Of a DNA stretch of 47,488 nucleotides, positions 8,290-17,093 are shown piece by piece (the stretch's first letter is position 1; each line of letters opens with the position of its first letter). This stretch comes from a bacterium (GTDB lineage Bacteria > Patescibacteriota > Dojkabacteria > B142 > OLB20). Where the stretch lies: contig JAJTYI010000009.1 of the NCBI GenBank assembly GCA_021463645.1, positions 253,269 to 300,756 on the forward strand, written 5' to 3'. Below the pieces are notes generated by a model. It saw nothing but the letters and a program-made list of their open reading frames with translations. It searched no databases and was not told the origin of the DNA. The position numbers and the translations under genes are program-made.

Positions 8290-9339
8290 ATGGATAGCAA
8301 AATATATTCCATAATTTCTGAATACGAGAAAATCCTCTCATTACTCACTTCACCCGAAATATATTCTGACCATAAAAAATCTATCGAACTAAATTCTAAG
8401 TTAGACGATCTCAAAGAAAAATATTCCTACGCCAAAAAGATACAAAATTTAAACGAAGAAATTCAAGAAGCCAAAGACTTACTAGAAACAGAGTCAAGTC
8501 CCGATATAATTGAGTTTTACGAGAATGTTATCAGTTCCAACTCATCTCTGCTAACTAATACACAAAGTGAACTAAAGTCAATACTTTCCAAATCAATAGA
8601 ATTACCAAATCCCGGAATAATAGAAATCAGAGCAGGAACTGGGGGTGAAGAATCCAGCCTGTTTGCACAAGACTTATTAAGAATGTATTTAGGATATTTC
8701 GCCTCTCAAGGTTGGCAGGCAAATATTTTATCTGCCAATGAAAGTACACTTGGTGGGATTAAGGAAGTAATAGTTGAGATTACACAAAAAGGATCATATT
8801 CAAAATTAAGGTTTGAAAGTGGTGTACATAGAGTCCAACGTATTCCTAAAACTGAAACTTCCGGTAGAATTCATACCTCGGCAGTTTCAGTTGTAGTATA
8901 CCCTCGTGTCGAAGAACACGAAGTTGAACTTAATCAATCAGATTTAGAAATATACACTTATCGTTCAAGTGGACCTGGGGGACAAAGTGTAAATACCACT
9001 GACTCAGCAATAAGAATTACACACAAACCAACGGGTATTACAGTTACTTGCCAAGACAGCAAGTCTCAACTCAAAAATAAAGAAAAAGCTTTATCTATTT
9101 TAAGAGGAAAACTTTATGACGTTCAGCTCCAAGAATCAAATTCTACAATATCGGAAATTCGTAAATCATCTATTAAATCAGGAGACAGATCTGATAAAAT
9201 TCGCACCTACAACTTTCCACAAGACAGAGTTACTGACCACAGGATTAACAAATCATGGCATGGCTTACCAAATATACTTGGCGGAGACATTGATCAAATT
9301 ATTACAGAGGTTCGGACACAATTAACGTTACCCAAATGA
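8290..9339 (+). CDS. prfA: Peptide chain release factor 1
   Basis: Recognises UAA and UAG and triggers peptide release. At 349 residues it is the normal length. The GGQ motif lies at residues 230-232 (GPGGQSVNTTDSA). The stop-codon-reading motif is of the PxT type (RIPKTETSGRIHTS), as in RF1; RF2 would have SPF. The N-terminal helical domain is present. It starts 5 bases after rpmE and its stop overlaps the prmC start (ATGA), which couples it to its own methylase. Confidence 0.96.
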   Translation: MDSKIYSIISEYEKILSLLTSPEIYSDHKKSIELNSKLDDLKEKYSYAKKIQNLNEEIQEAKDLLETESSPDIIEFYENVISSNSSLLTNTQSELKSILSKSIELPNPGIIEIRAGTGGEESSLFAQDLLRMYLGYFASQGWQANILSANESTLGGIKEVIVEITQKGSYSKLRFESGVHRVQRIPKTETSGRIHTSAVSVVVYPRVEEHEVELNQSDLEIYTYRSSGPGGQSVNTTDSAIRITHKPTGITVTCQDSKSQLKNKEKALSILRGKLYDVQLQESNSTISEIRKSSIKSGDRSDKIRTYNFPQDRVTDHRINKSWHGLPNILGGDIDQIITEVRTQLTLPK

Positions 9340-10229
9340 AACGTTTAGATGAGAACAAACCATATACTTATCATCATGCCATAGATTCAATATCTAAAGC
9401 ATTATCGACATACTATAAAGACCCATATATCTATGCTTTATCAGTAATTAGTTCTGTAACTAAAATGGACAAACAGTTCATTCTAGTAAATATGGATAAC
9501 CCCCTCTCTATAAAACAGATCAAACTGGTAACAAACATAGAGAACAGACTGTTTCAAAGCTACCCTCTTTCGTATATTTTGGGTAACATAGATTTTTATA
9601 GGGAGAACTACGTAATAACTGAGTCAGTTTTAATTCCGAGACCCGAGACTGAGTTGATTGTGGAAGAAGCTATTACTTTCGTTAATAACTTTAACAAAAA
9701 ACGACAATTTAAAATATTAGAGATTGGTACGGGATCAGGTTGTATTTCAATTTCAATTTTAAATAACATCAAAAACAACAATGTTCAAATTGTTGCTACA
9801 GATATTTCTGAGAGCGCACTGAAGATTGCTCAGAGAAATGTAAATATTAATTTACAGAAATCTCGACGTAGTAGAATTATGTTTGTCGAGCAAGATATAT
9901 TGACTGAACTCCCAAGTGAGTGTTTTGATTTAATCATCTCGAATCCTCCGTATATACCTCTTGACGAATACAAAAAGTTGGAAAAGTCACTATACTATGA
10001 ACCAGAAATAGCACTAACTGATTTTTCTAATGGATTGAGATTCTACAAGCGTTTGGCTTTGTCAGTAAAGAATAATTTAAATACTGGTGGCATGGCTATA
10101 TTTGAAATACATTCAATGAATACAGAAAATACATTAAAAGTATTTAAGGAGATTCTAGGTAAAAAAACAATACTAATGATACTGAAAGACACCTTTGGTA
10201 GAGATAGGTTTCTTAAAATACTTACTTAG
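9336..10229 (+). CDS. prmC: Release factor glutamine methyltransferase
   Basis: Methylates the Gln of the GGQ motif in release factors using S-adenosylmethionine. The 297-residue protein has an N-terminal helical domain, the SAM-binding motif EIGTGSGCISIS (about residues 129-140) and the substrate-binding NPPY motif (SNPPYIPL, about residue 204). The 4-base overlap with prfA is a classic arrangement. Its 3' end overlaps the convergent CtpA-type gene by 8 bases. Confidence 0.95.
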   Translation: MKRLDENKPYTYHHAIDSISKALSTYYKDPYIYALSVISSVTKMDKQFILVNMDNPLSIKQIKLVTNIENRLFQSYPLSYILGNIDFYRENYVITESVLIPRPETELIVEEAITFVNNFNKKRQFKILEIGTGSGCISISILNNIKNNNVQIVATDISESALKIAQRNVNINLQKSRRSRIMFVEQDILTELPSECFDLIISNPPYIPLDEYKKLEKSLYYEPEIALTDFSNGLRFYKRLALSVKNNLNTGGMAIFEIHSMNTENTLKVFKEILGKKTILMILKDTFGRDRFLKILT

Positions 10230-11442
10230 AAAGTAGTAGTTCTAAAGCCTTTTTCTCTTGTTCCTCATTATCTTCTACCTCATGATTTGGGGTTATTGGC
10301 TCATCCTCCGTTATATTTCTTCCACTTGGTGTTAACCACTTTTGGAAGACAATTTGCAACATTGAACCGTCAGAGAGATTGATTAACTTCTGCTCTACTC
10401 CTTTTCCTACTGTTTTTGTTCCAACAACTTGCGCCCTATCATTATCCTGCATAGCTCCTGCAAAGATTTCCGAAGAAGATGCGCTACCTTCATTTACGAT
10501 AACAACCATGGGAATATCTAATAAGCGCCCTTCCCTATTCACTTTGAATTGAGATTTTCTTCCAGATCTTTCTTGTTCTTGGAAAACTATTGCCCCCTTC
10601 GGAAGAAATTCACTAACTGAATAACGAACTGCATCTACAAAACCACCAGGATTATTTCTTAAATCTACAATCAAACCCTTTGGGTTATCTTTAATTATTT
10701 GGTCAATATTTGCATCCCATTCTATGTTAAAAGTCTCTACATCAGCTTCAGTAAATTGATATACTTTTAACATTTTTATCCCATCCTCGAGGTCAACTAC
10801 CTCGATATTCTTCAGGTCAATCTTCTGTCTAATTATTTCCACATCATTCGTTTCATTACTACTTGGACGGTAATATGTAATCATCACTTTTGAATTTGCT
10901 TCCCCACGTATATTTTGAGCTACCTCAACAACAGATTTTCCTTGCATGTCTACCTCATCGACCTCAAGTATGACATCTTTGGACTTCAAACCTGCTTTTT
11001 GAGCAGGAGAACCATCGATAGGGCTTTCGATAATAACAAACTCACCTTCCTGCGCAAGGGTGGTTCCTATTCCCTCAAACTCCCTTTTGTTCCCACTCAA
11101 ATACTCTTGTGTCTCCTCCGGAGTTAGAAAACTTGTGTACCGATCGTCAAGACCTTTTACTAATCCGTCTACAGCTCCATAAAGCAATTCTTGACCATCG
11201 ATGTCTTCTGTATCTATGTATTCCCTTTCAATTTCTGACCAAACTTCCCACAGTAGTCCTACATCTACATTCTTTCTTTCTGTAAGTCTATCCCCTGTGA
11301 TTTGGTATTTCTCTGGGACTATCTCTGCATTTCCAAATAAATCAATTTTCCCTATGTAAAAGCCAGCTACAAATATTGCAATTATTAATATAAAAATAAT
11401 AAGGTATTTAGGACCTCCATTGTTATTTACTCTCTGTATCAT
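10222..11442 (-). CDS. S41-family C-terminal processing protease (CtpA-like)
   Basis: Serine protease of the Tsp/CtpA family acting outside the cytoplasmic membrane. The 406-residue protein has one N-terminal membrane anchor (about residues 13-30), a PDZ domain (about 120-195, with SPAQKAGLKSKDVILEVD), and the S41 core with the catalytic Ser in NEGSASSSEIFAG and the catalytic Lys in GTKTVGKG. The C terminus is acidic. It overlaps the upstream 643-residue gene by 20 bases, so translation is probably coupled. Confidence 0.94.
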   Translation of the reverse strand: MIQRVNNNGGPKYLIIFILIIAIFVAGFYIGKIDLFGNAEIVPEKYQITGDRLTERKNVDVGLLWEVWSEIEREYIDTEDIDGQELLYGAVDGLVKGLDDRYTSFLTPEETQEYLSGNKREFEGIGTTLAQEGEFVIIESPIDGSPAQKAGLKSKDVILEVDEVDMQGKSVVEVAQNIRGEANSKVMITYYRPSSNETNDVEIIRQKIDLKNIEVVDLEDGIKMLKVYQFTEADVETFNIEWDANIDQIIKDNPKGLIVDLRNNPGGFVDAVRYSVSEFLPKGAIVFQEQERSGRKSQFKVNREGRLLDIPMVVIVNEGSASSSEIFAGAMQDNDRAQVVGTKTVGKGVEQKLINLSDGSMLQIVFQKWLTPSGRNITEDEPITPNHEVEDNEEQEKKALELLLSK

Positions 11443-13354
11443 AGAATGTACTTGTATATTTAATAATATTACTGAAATTAGTGACTATTATGCCTCTTTC
11501 GGTGTTTAATACTAGTTCCCGAGGCGAAACATTTTCTATTCTAGCATAAGGATCTTGATGGGAATAGTTAAAAAAAGAAACATGCTCACCTTTTCGCAAT
11601 ATACTCTTCTTGCTCTGAGTATCCTTCGATTTCAGCCTTAGGAGTATTTCTTTACTCTGCTTTTGATCAATCAAAAGATGGAGTGAATTTTTAGATATAA
11701 TAACCGTATTCCCTGTATATAAATATAAGATATCTATTATGTTACTAGTTGACCTTATTGAGAATGGATTTAAAACACATAGTGTTGTGGCTTTAGAGTT
11801 CTTAAGGACTTTTGCAATGTATCTGCGTATCTTTAAATAATCTGGAGTGTCGACGATAACTCCCGAAACATTGTTTTTCATTATAAAGTCTAGATTGATA
11901 TCGCCTAATTCGTTAGATTTCACTAATAATAATTTTGATGCACTAGAGTTTTGAACGTCTTCGAGTCTCATAAGTTTTCCTTGTACATCATCTCCAACTT
12001 TATAAATTGTATTGGTAGTAAATGAATTCGCTTTTATTTTTGCAGATTGAGCTGTTTCTGACTTGTCTATGGATACAATTTCTCCTTCAAAATCAGCTAG
12101 GAATTGCTTTTTATCCTTCAATTCTTTAAAAATCAGAACTCCTTGATTTAAAAAACTTATATCTAAATACCCCGTAAATGGGGTAACTACTTTTTCCTTC
12201 AACATGTTTTTCAGTACTGCCCTTTCGGCAATAACATCGCCCCTCTTAACATATTGCCCGTCTTTAACTTTCAAAGTTAGTTGTTTAGGTAATTTTATTC
12301 TCAGTAGATGATTTTCGTATTCAGGAATTAAACCTATGTCTTCATTTATTGATACCCTCTCCCCTTCATACTTCTGTAATACACTCCCTCCAGGTAGTAA
12401 GTAACTTAGTTCTACTTTGTGAAGAATGCTTCTTGGAATAGTGAGAGGCGTAACGTTATCAATACCAATAGAAATCACGTTTTTACTTAAGAGTGATTTA
12501 GCACTTTTACTTAGCACATAATTGTAATCTGGTTTATGAGTCACTCCTGAAGGGAAGGTTTTAATGAACTCACTGTTTGCATATAGTGGATAATTATTAC
12601 TCTTTATCTGTGGAATCTCGTTTAATGTTTTTGATTTTTTAGTAGTCAAGAACAGAGAAGTTGTAAAACTATCTATTAGATCATCATGCTCGACAATCCC
12701 ATACTCCTTATCGTAATCAGCAGTACTTAATAACTGCTGTACCAAACCCCAGCTATCAATAATAAATATTTTATTATTGTATTTGTTGTCATCTAATGTG
12801 TTTAGGATTATATCCATAGTTAGCCATCCACTCCAAACTAGTTCTCCGGATAAAATTACTACTTCAGTATTTGGCTTTATTTTAGGGTAGATTCGTTGAA
12901 ATATTTCGTAGTTTACAATTTCTGTTTCCTTTTCCACAGGAATCACAGGATATGCAGAAAATGAGTCAAGCAAAACATCACTTTTAACACCATTCTTTGT
13001 TAATTTTTTGAAGTATTTGGAATTGATGAAATTCTTTTCTAGAGATATCTTTATAGAGGAACTCTCTGATTTGGTAAATTTGTGTACTCGGTGGAAATCA
13101 AAGTCATAATATTCTATATCGGACTTATAATATTCTGATAGTTTCATAATGTTTTCTGAAACTATTTCTGACTTGATTTTGGAAATATTTACTAACTTAA
13201 CATCCTCAAAGGATTTATTAACTTGTGTCGAATACCAGTTATTGAGGAAACCGTTTACCCTATGGAGTGATACTGATCTAGCACCGCTTTCATCAATAGA
13301 AATTCTTCTACTAAAGAAATCCCCTAGCAAGAAGTAGTTTGATGCTAATAACAT
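11423..13354 (-). CDS. Unrecognised 643-residue protein with a biotinyl/lipoyl-like beta segment
   Basis: I cannot name this family. The N-terminal half has alternating strands and helices, including VVILSGELVWSGWL followed by NKIFIIDSWGLVQQLL (about residues 165-210). This loosely recalls the end of MutL/GlmL-type ASKHA proteins, but no phosphate-binding motif is intact. The middle (about residues 335-440) is beta-rich with VKDGQYVKRGDVIAE and VVTPFTGYLD, the pattern of a barrel-sandwich (biotinyl/lipoyl-like) fold without the modified Lys motif. The last third looks like a small alpha/beta domain. No signal peptide or membrane span is clear. Co-transcribed with the CtpA-like protease. Confidence 0.75.
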   Translation of the reverse strand: MLLASNYFLLGDFFSRRISIDESGARSVSLHRVNGFLNNWYSTQVNKSFEDVKLVNISKIKSEIVSENIMKLSEYYKSDIEYYDFDFHRVHKFTKSESSSIKISLEKNFINSKYFKKLTKNGVKSDVLLDSFSAYPVIPVEKETEIVNYEIFQRIYPKIKPNTEVVILSGELVWSGWLTMDIILNTLDDNKYNNKIFIIDSWGLVQQLLSTADYDKEYGIVEHDDLIDSFTTSLFLTTKKSKTLNEIPQIKSNNYPLYANSEFIKTFPSGVTHKPDYNYVLSKSAKSLLSKNVISIGIDNVTPLTIPRSILHKVELSYLLPGGSVLQKYEGERVSINEDIGLIPEYENHLLRIKLPKQLTLKVKDGQYVKRGDVIAERAVLKNMLKEKVVTPFTGYLDISFLNQGVLIFKELKDKKQFLADFEGEIVSIDKSETAQSAKIKANSFTTNTIYKVGDDVQGKLMRLEDVQNSSASKLLLVKSNELGDINLDFIMKNNVSGVIVDTPDYLKIRRYIAKVLKNSKATTLCVLNPFSIRSTSNIIDILYLYTGNTVIISKNSLHLLIDQKQSKEILLRLKSKDTQSKKSILRKGEHVSFFNYSHQDPYARIENVSPRELVLNTERGIIVTNFSNIIKYTSTFYDTESK

Positions 13355-13374
13355 TGGGCAGAATGTATTTTAGT

Positions 13375-13617
13375 TTATGTTAGCTCGTTATATGGAAGTA
13401 ACGCCATAAATCGTGCTCTCTTTATCTCCCTTGCTAACTTTCTTTGACAGGATGGTGATACTCCAGTTCTTTCTGGATTTATTATCCTGCCTCTAGTAGT
13501 GATAAATTTCTTTAATTTGTAGACATCTTTATAATTGATTCTACTTTTATCACCTGCAAAAGGACATGAAGGTTTTGGGAGCTTCTTAATCTTTTTTTTG
13601 TTATTCTTTTTAGCCAT
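13375..13617 (-). CDS. rpsR: Ribosomal protein bS18
   Basis: Small-subunit platform protein that pairs with bS6. The 80-residue protein has [28 protein letters not shown] and [19 protein letters not shown], all typical of bS18. A basic N-terminal extension precedes the core. It is the last gene of the conserved rpsF-ssb-rpsR operon, 9 bases after ssb. Confidence 0.97.
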   Translation of the reverse strand: MAKKNNKKKIKKLPKPSCPFAGDKSRINYKDVYKLKKFITTRGRIINPERTGVSPSCQRKLAREIKRARFMALLPYNELT

Positions 13618-13626
13618 TTTTACTTA

Positions 13627-14139
13627 TTAAAATAAATCCTCACCATCATCAACCTTATCAAGGTCTTCTTTTGGTTGTTTAACTTCTTCTACAGGAGAGT
13701 CTTTTTCTTCGACTTCTGTTTCTAAACTCTCTACAGGAACTTCTCCTCCTTCTTCTTCTCCTGCAAGTTTCGCCTCATCAAGTCCAACACCTTTTTTACC
13801 TTTATCATCAAGTAATTTCATATCATTTATTTTGATTTCTGTCTTGTAGTGTCTGACACCGTTTGCATCATCCCAAGTTCTTGTTCGAAGCTCACCTTCA
13901 ACATAAATTAACATTCCAACAGCTAATATCTGAGCACAAATTTCTGCTAGTTTATTCCATGCTACTAAATTATGGAATTCTGTTCTCTCTTGTACATTGC
14001 TACCACCATCTTTCCATGTTGCGTTAGTTGCGATTCCGAAATTACATACAACTGAACCGTTGCCAATTGTTCTTAAAACAGGATTCCTAGTAAGGTTTCC
14101 AATTAGTATTACTTTATTTACTGATCTAGAGGTTGACAT
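13627..14139 (-). CDS. ssb: Single-stranded DNA-binding protein
   Basis: Binds and protects single-stranded DNA in replication and repair. The OB fold spans about residues 1-110, with the usual start SVNKVILIGNLTRNP and the KTEIKINDMKLLD end. An acidic, probably disordered tail follows and ends in DDGEDLF, the acidic tip that recruits partner proteins. At 170 residues it is normal. It sits between rpsF and rpsR as in most bacteria. Confidence 0.97.
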   Translation of the reverse strand: MSTSRSVNKVILIGNLTRNPVLRTIGNGSVVCNFGIATNATWKDGGSNVQERTEFHNLVAWNKLAEICAQILAVGMLIYVEGELRTRTWDDANGVRHYKTEIKINDMKLLDDKGKKGVGLDEAKLAGEEEGGEVPVESLETEVEEKDSPVEEVKQPKEDLDKVDDGEDLF

Positions 14140-14169
14140 TCTTATACGTTAATAAATAAAAAAAGTTAA

Positions 14170-14451
14170 TTAGTCTTCTAAAACAAGAAGAAATCTTAAA
14201 ATATCATTCATAAATTTGAGTTTGTTTTGGAGTTCGGTAACTTTTGATTTGTCTAGCTCCATGTTATAAACAACATAATAGCCTTCTTCATTACCTTCGA
14301 TAATGTAGGCTAGATGACGTTTACCCCATATATCTTCCTTTGTAATCTTTCCTCCTGCCTTTGTAACATATTCATCGATTTTCTTTAAAACGTTTGCTCG
14401 AATATCTTCGGTTAGCATCGGTTTCAGGATAAGCATCAATTCGTATTTCAT
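14170..14451 (-). CDS. rpsF: Ribosomal protein bS6
   Basis: Small-subunit protein binding bS18. MKYELMLILKPML is the usual N terminus, so the ATG at 14451 is preferred over an in-frame start at 14484 that would add 11 unrelated residues. The core has GKRHLAYIIEGNEEGYYVVYNMEL and LKFMNDILRFLLV. First gene of the rpsF-ssb-rpsR operon. A short perfect hairpin, TCGCTA-T-TAGCGA (14492-14504), lies in its leader; it may be part of autoregulation by bS6:bS18, but no known motif is clear. Confidence 0.95.
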   Translation of the reverse strand: MKYELMLILKPMLTEDIRANVLKKIDEYVTKAGGKITKEDIWGKRHLAYIIEGNEEGYYVVYNMELDKSKVTELQNKLKFMNDILRFLLVLED

Positions 14452-14558
14452 ATAATTTCTCACTAAACAATTAAAACAATACAACTAAAACTCGCTATTA
14501 GCGATAGAGATGATATTAGCATAATTCTCCAAAAAATAGAATAACCTGAGTGTTTTTA

Positions 14559-15656
14559 CTACGCACCATGTCTAAATATCATTACATCTCCATCTTGAAC
14601 TATATAGTCCTTTCCCTCTAACTTGACCTTGCCTTCCTCTTTCAATAAATGCCAGTTTGGATTATCTAGGTAGTCATCAACTTTCGCAACCTCGGCACTG
14701 ATAAATTTCTTTTCAAAGTCAGTATGAATCGCACCTCCTGCTTGTGGCGCAGATGATCCTCTTCTTATTGTCCAGGCTTTAACTTCCTCTGGTCCAACAG
14801 TAAAAAACGAAATCAAATCTAGCAACCTGTATCCAATTCTTGTAAGTTCTTCCAAACCTCTAAAGTTCATGCCCATATCTTTCATAAGTTCTTCTCTCTC
14901 CTCCACTCCCATGGTGGTCAATTCGTATTCAAGAGAGATATTAATTGGTAATAAAGGGTGCTCTTCATTTATGTCGAGCTCTTTCCTGAGTTTGGTTGCT
15001 AAGGATACATCAATATTTATCCAATCACCGTTTACTAGATAAATAAATGGTTTATCCGTTAATAGGCATAGCTCTTTTCTCATCGCTACAATATCTTTAT
15101 TTTTTTCGTCAGCTTTGTGAGTATTTGCGAGTAAACCTTTTTCAAGAACTGATTTAATCTGTTTGAGTTCTTCTAGATATTTTGCCTTTGTGCTATCGGA
15201 CCTAGCCTCTTTCTCCATCTTTGATAGACGAGCATCTACCGTATCGAGATCTTTCAGAATCAGTTCTGATTCTATGACTTCTTTGTCGAATTTAGGATTG
15301 ATATCATCATGAACATGAGTTACTTTTTTATCAGCAAAAACTCTTATTACCATGATTACTGCATTTACATTTCGTATATTTGCTAAAAATGCATTTCCAA
15401 GACCCTCTCCTTCGTGCGCACCTTTTACAATTCCAGCAATGTCAACAAATTCGATAATCGCAGGAGATATTTTCTCAGGATTTGCAGTGCTAACTAAACT
15501 ATCAAACCTAGAATCAGAAACTGCTACGACTCCTACGTTTGGATCAATAGTACAAAACGGATAATTTTCCGCTGGTACCTTTTGATTTGTGAGGGCATTG
15601 AATAGTGTAGATTTACCTACATTAGGCAAACCAACAATTCCGAGTGATAAATTCAT
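14559..15656 (-). CDS. ychF: Ribosome-binding GTPase/ATPase YchF (Obg family)
   Basis: Universally conserved OLA1/YchF P-loop NTPase that binds ribosomes. The 365-residue protein has the P-loop GLPNVGKSTLFNAL (residues 8-21), the G3 motif DIAGIVKGAHEGEGLGN and the C-terminal TGS-like domain with TVGPEEVKAW and IHTDFEKKFISAEV. The G4 position reads YLVNGDW rather than NKxD, in line with the relaxed nucleotide specificity of YchF. It is 14 bases downstream of the beta-CASP nuclease gene. Confidence 0.96.
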   Translation of the reverse strand: MNLSLGIVGLPNVGKSTLFNALTNQKVPAENYPFCTIDPNVGVVAVSDSRFDSLVSTANPEKISPAIIEFVDIAGIVKGAHEGEGLGNAFLANIRNVNAVIMVIRVFADKKVTHVHDDINPKFDKEVIESELILKDLDTVDARLSKMEKEARSDSTKAKYLEELKQIKSVLEKGLLANTHKADEKNKDIVAMRKELCLLTDKPFIYLVNGDWINIDVSLATKLRKELDINEEHPLLPINISLEYELTTMGVEEREELMKDMGMNFRGLEELTRIGYRLLDLISFFTVGPEEVKAWTIRRGSSAPQAGGAIHTDFEKKFISAEVAKVDDYLDNPNWHLLKEEGKVKLEGKDYIVQDGDVMIFRHGA

Positions 15657-15669
15657 GTTTTTATGATAA

Positions 15670-17052
15670 TTAATCTAATTCTACTACCTCTTTCCATTTT
15701 GGTATATAGGAGTTGATGCCTTTTTCATCAAGCGCAGTCTTAAATGCCTCACTTCTATCAGGGTCTGCATGAGTCAAAAATACCTTTTTCAAGCTTGTCT
15801 GATTGAAATTTTTCAACCACTCTAGTAGATCTTGATGGTCTCCATGAGAGGAGAATCCTTCTATACGTTTGATATCAGCATTTATTTTAACGCGCTTTCT
15901 ATCTAATTCAATTTCTTGCTGACCTTCTAGTATTTCTCGACCTTTTGTTCCTTCTGCCTGGTATCCGACGAAAATAACCATGTTATTTTTGTGAGGTAAA
16001 TTGTTTATCAAATGTCGAATTACCCTACCCCCTTCAGCCATACCACTTCCTGCGATAAAGATAGATTTGATTTTGTTAGACGACTTTAATGATTGTTTGT
16101 GAGTTCTTGTAATTTTTAAATTTGGAAAGTTAAAAATATTTCGGACAATTTGAGCATCTGTCAGATCATATTTTACAGGATCAAAAAATGTAGTATTATT
16201 TGAATAGATCCCCGTAGCTTTGATAGCAAGTGGACTGTCCAATATTACTTGAACCTCTTGGTCAATCAAGTTTTTCGCAAATGCAACCTTCAAGATTTCT
16301 AAAATTTCTTGGGTTTTATGAACAGCGAAACTTGGAATAACAACATTTCCCCCTCTCCCAATCGTTTCATTGATAAGATTTATCAACTCCTTCGTTGCAT
16401 CAGGCCTGGTTTGATGAACTACTCCACCATAAAGAGATTCCATAATTACATAATCTGCACTGAACTGATTGTCCTGAATGTTGATAAAACTTTCAATAAT
16501 AGCCTCATCTACTCTTCCTAAATCACCCGAGAAAACAATACTTTTTCCACCTATAGTCAGAAATACACTTGCTGCACCTAAAATATGACCAGCTTTTCTG
16601 AAAGTAAACTTTATATCTTGCGAGACATTAATTTCTTCATCAAAATCCACACTTACTAGATTTGCGATTGCATTAAGTGAGTCAAATGTTGTGTAAATGA
16701 TATCAACATTACTATCGTGATCTCCCCTAGAGAAGTTAGACTCCTGGATTTTTGCTGCATCTAATAACAGGATTTCGACTAATTGTGTTGTTGGTGGTGT
16801 TGAATAAATTTTACCAGAAAAACCATTTCGGAATAATTTTGGTAATAAACCTGAGTGATCCATGTGTGCATGGGTTAGAACAACGAAATCAATTTCACTC
16901 GGGTTAAAATCAAAATTATCAAAATTTCTCTTATATACGTCTTCTCCTTGAAATAGTCCACAGTCAATTAGAAATTTTGTTTCGCCATATTGAACAAGAT
17001 AACATGATCCAGTTACTGTTTCAGTCGCTCCTAGAAATGTAATATTTAACAT
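15670..17052 (-). CDS. Beta-CASP metallo-beta-lactamase RNA-processing nuclease
   Basis: CPSF/YSH1-like nuclease, 460 residues. The metallo-beta-lactamase domain has HAHMDH at residues 61-66, and later metal ligands in AGHILGA and SGDLG. The beta-CASP insert contains GSGMAEGGRVIRHL. The C-terminal motifs FSSHGDH and THADPD supply the last His/Asp ligands. All appear intact, so it is probably an active RNA endo- or exonuclease of the cytoplasm. It could take part in maturing the unusual tRNA transcripts of this genome, but nothing links it to them directly. Confidence 0.93.
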   Translation of the reverse strand: MLNITFLGATETVTGSCYLVQYGETKFLIDCGLFQGEDVYKRNFDNFDFNPSEIDFVVLTHAHMDHSGLLPKLFRNGFSGKIYSTPPTTQLVEILLLDAAKIQESNFSRGDHDSNVDIIYTTFDSLNAIANLVSVDFDEEINVSQDIKFTFRKAGHILGAASVFLTIGGKSIVFSGDLGRVDEAIIESFINIQDNQFSADYVIMESLYGGVVHQTRPDATKELINLINETIGRGGNVVIPSFAVHKTQEILEILKVAFAKNLIDQEVQVILDSPLAIKATGIYSNNTTFFDPVKYDLTDAQIVRNIFNFPNLKITRTHKQSLKSSNKIKSIFIAGSGMAEGGRVIRHLINNLPHKNNMVIFVGYQAEGTKGREILEGQQEIELDRKRVKINADIKRIEGFSSHGDHQDLLEWLKNFNQTSLKKVFLTHADPDRSEAFKTALDEKGINSYIPKWKEVVELD

Positions 17053-17093
17053 AATAAATTTCTAATAAATAAACATATATCTTATGAGGAAAT

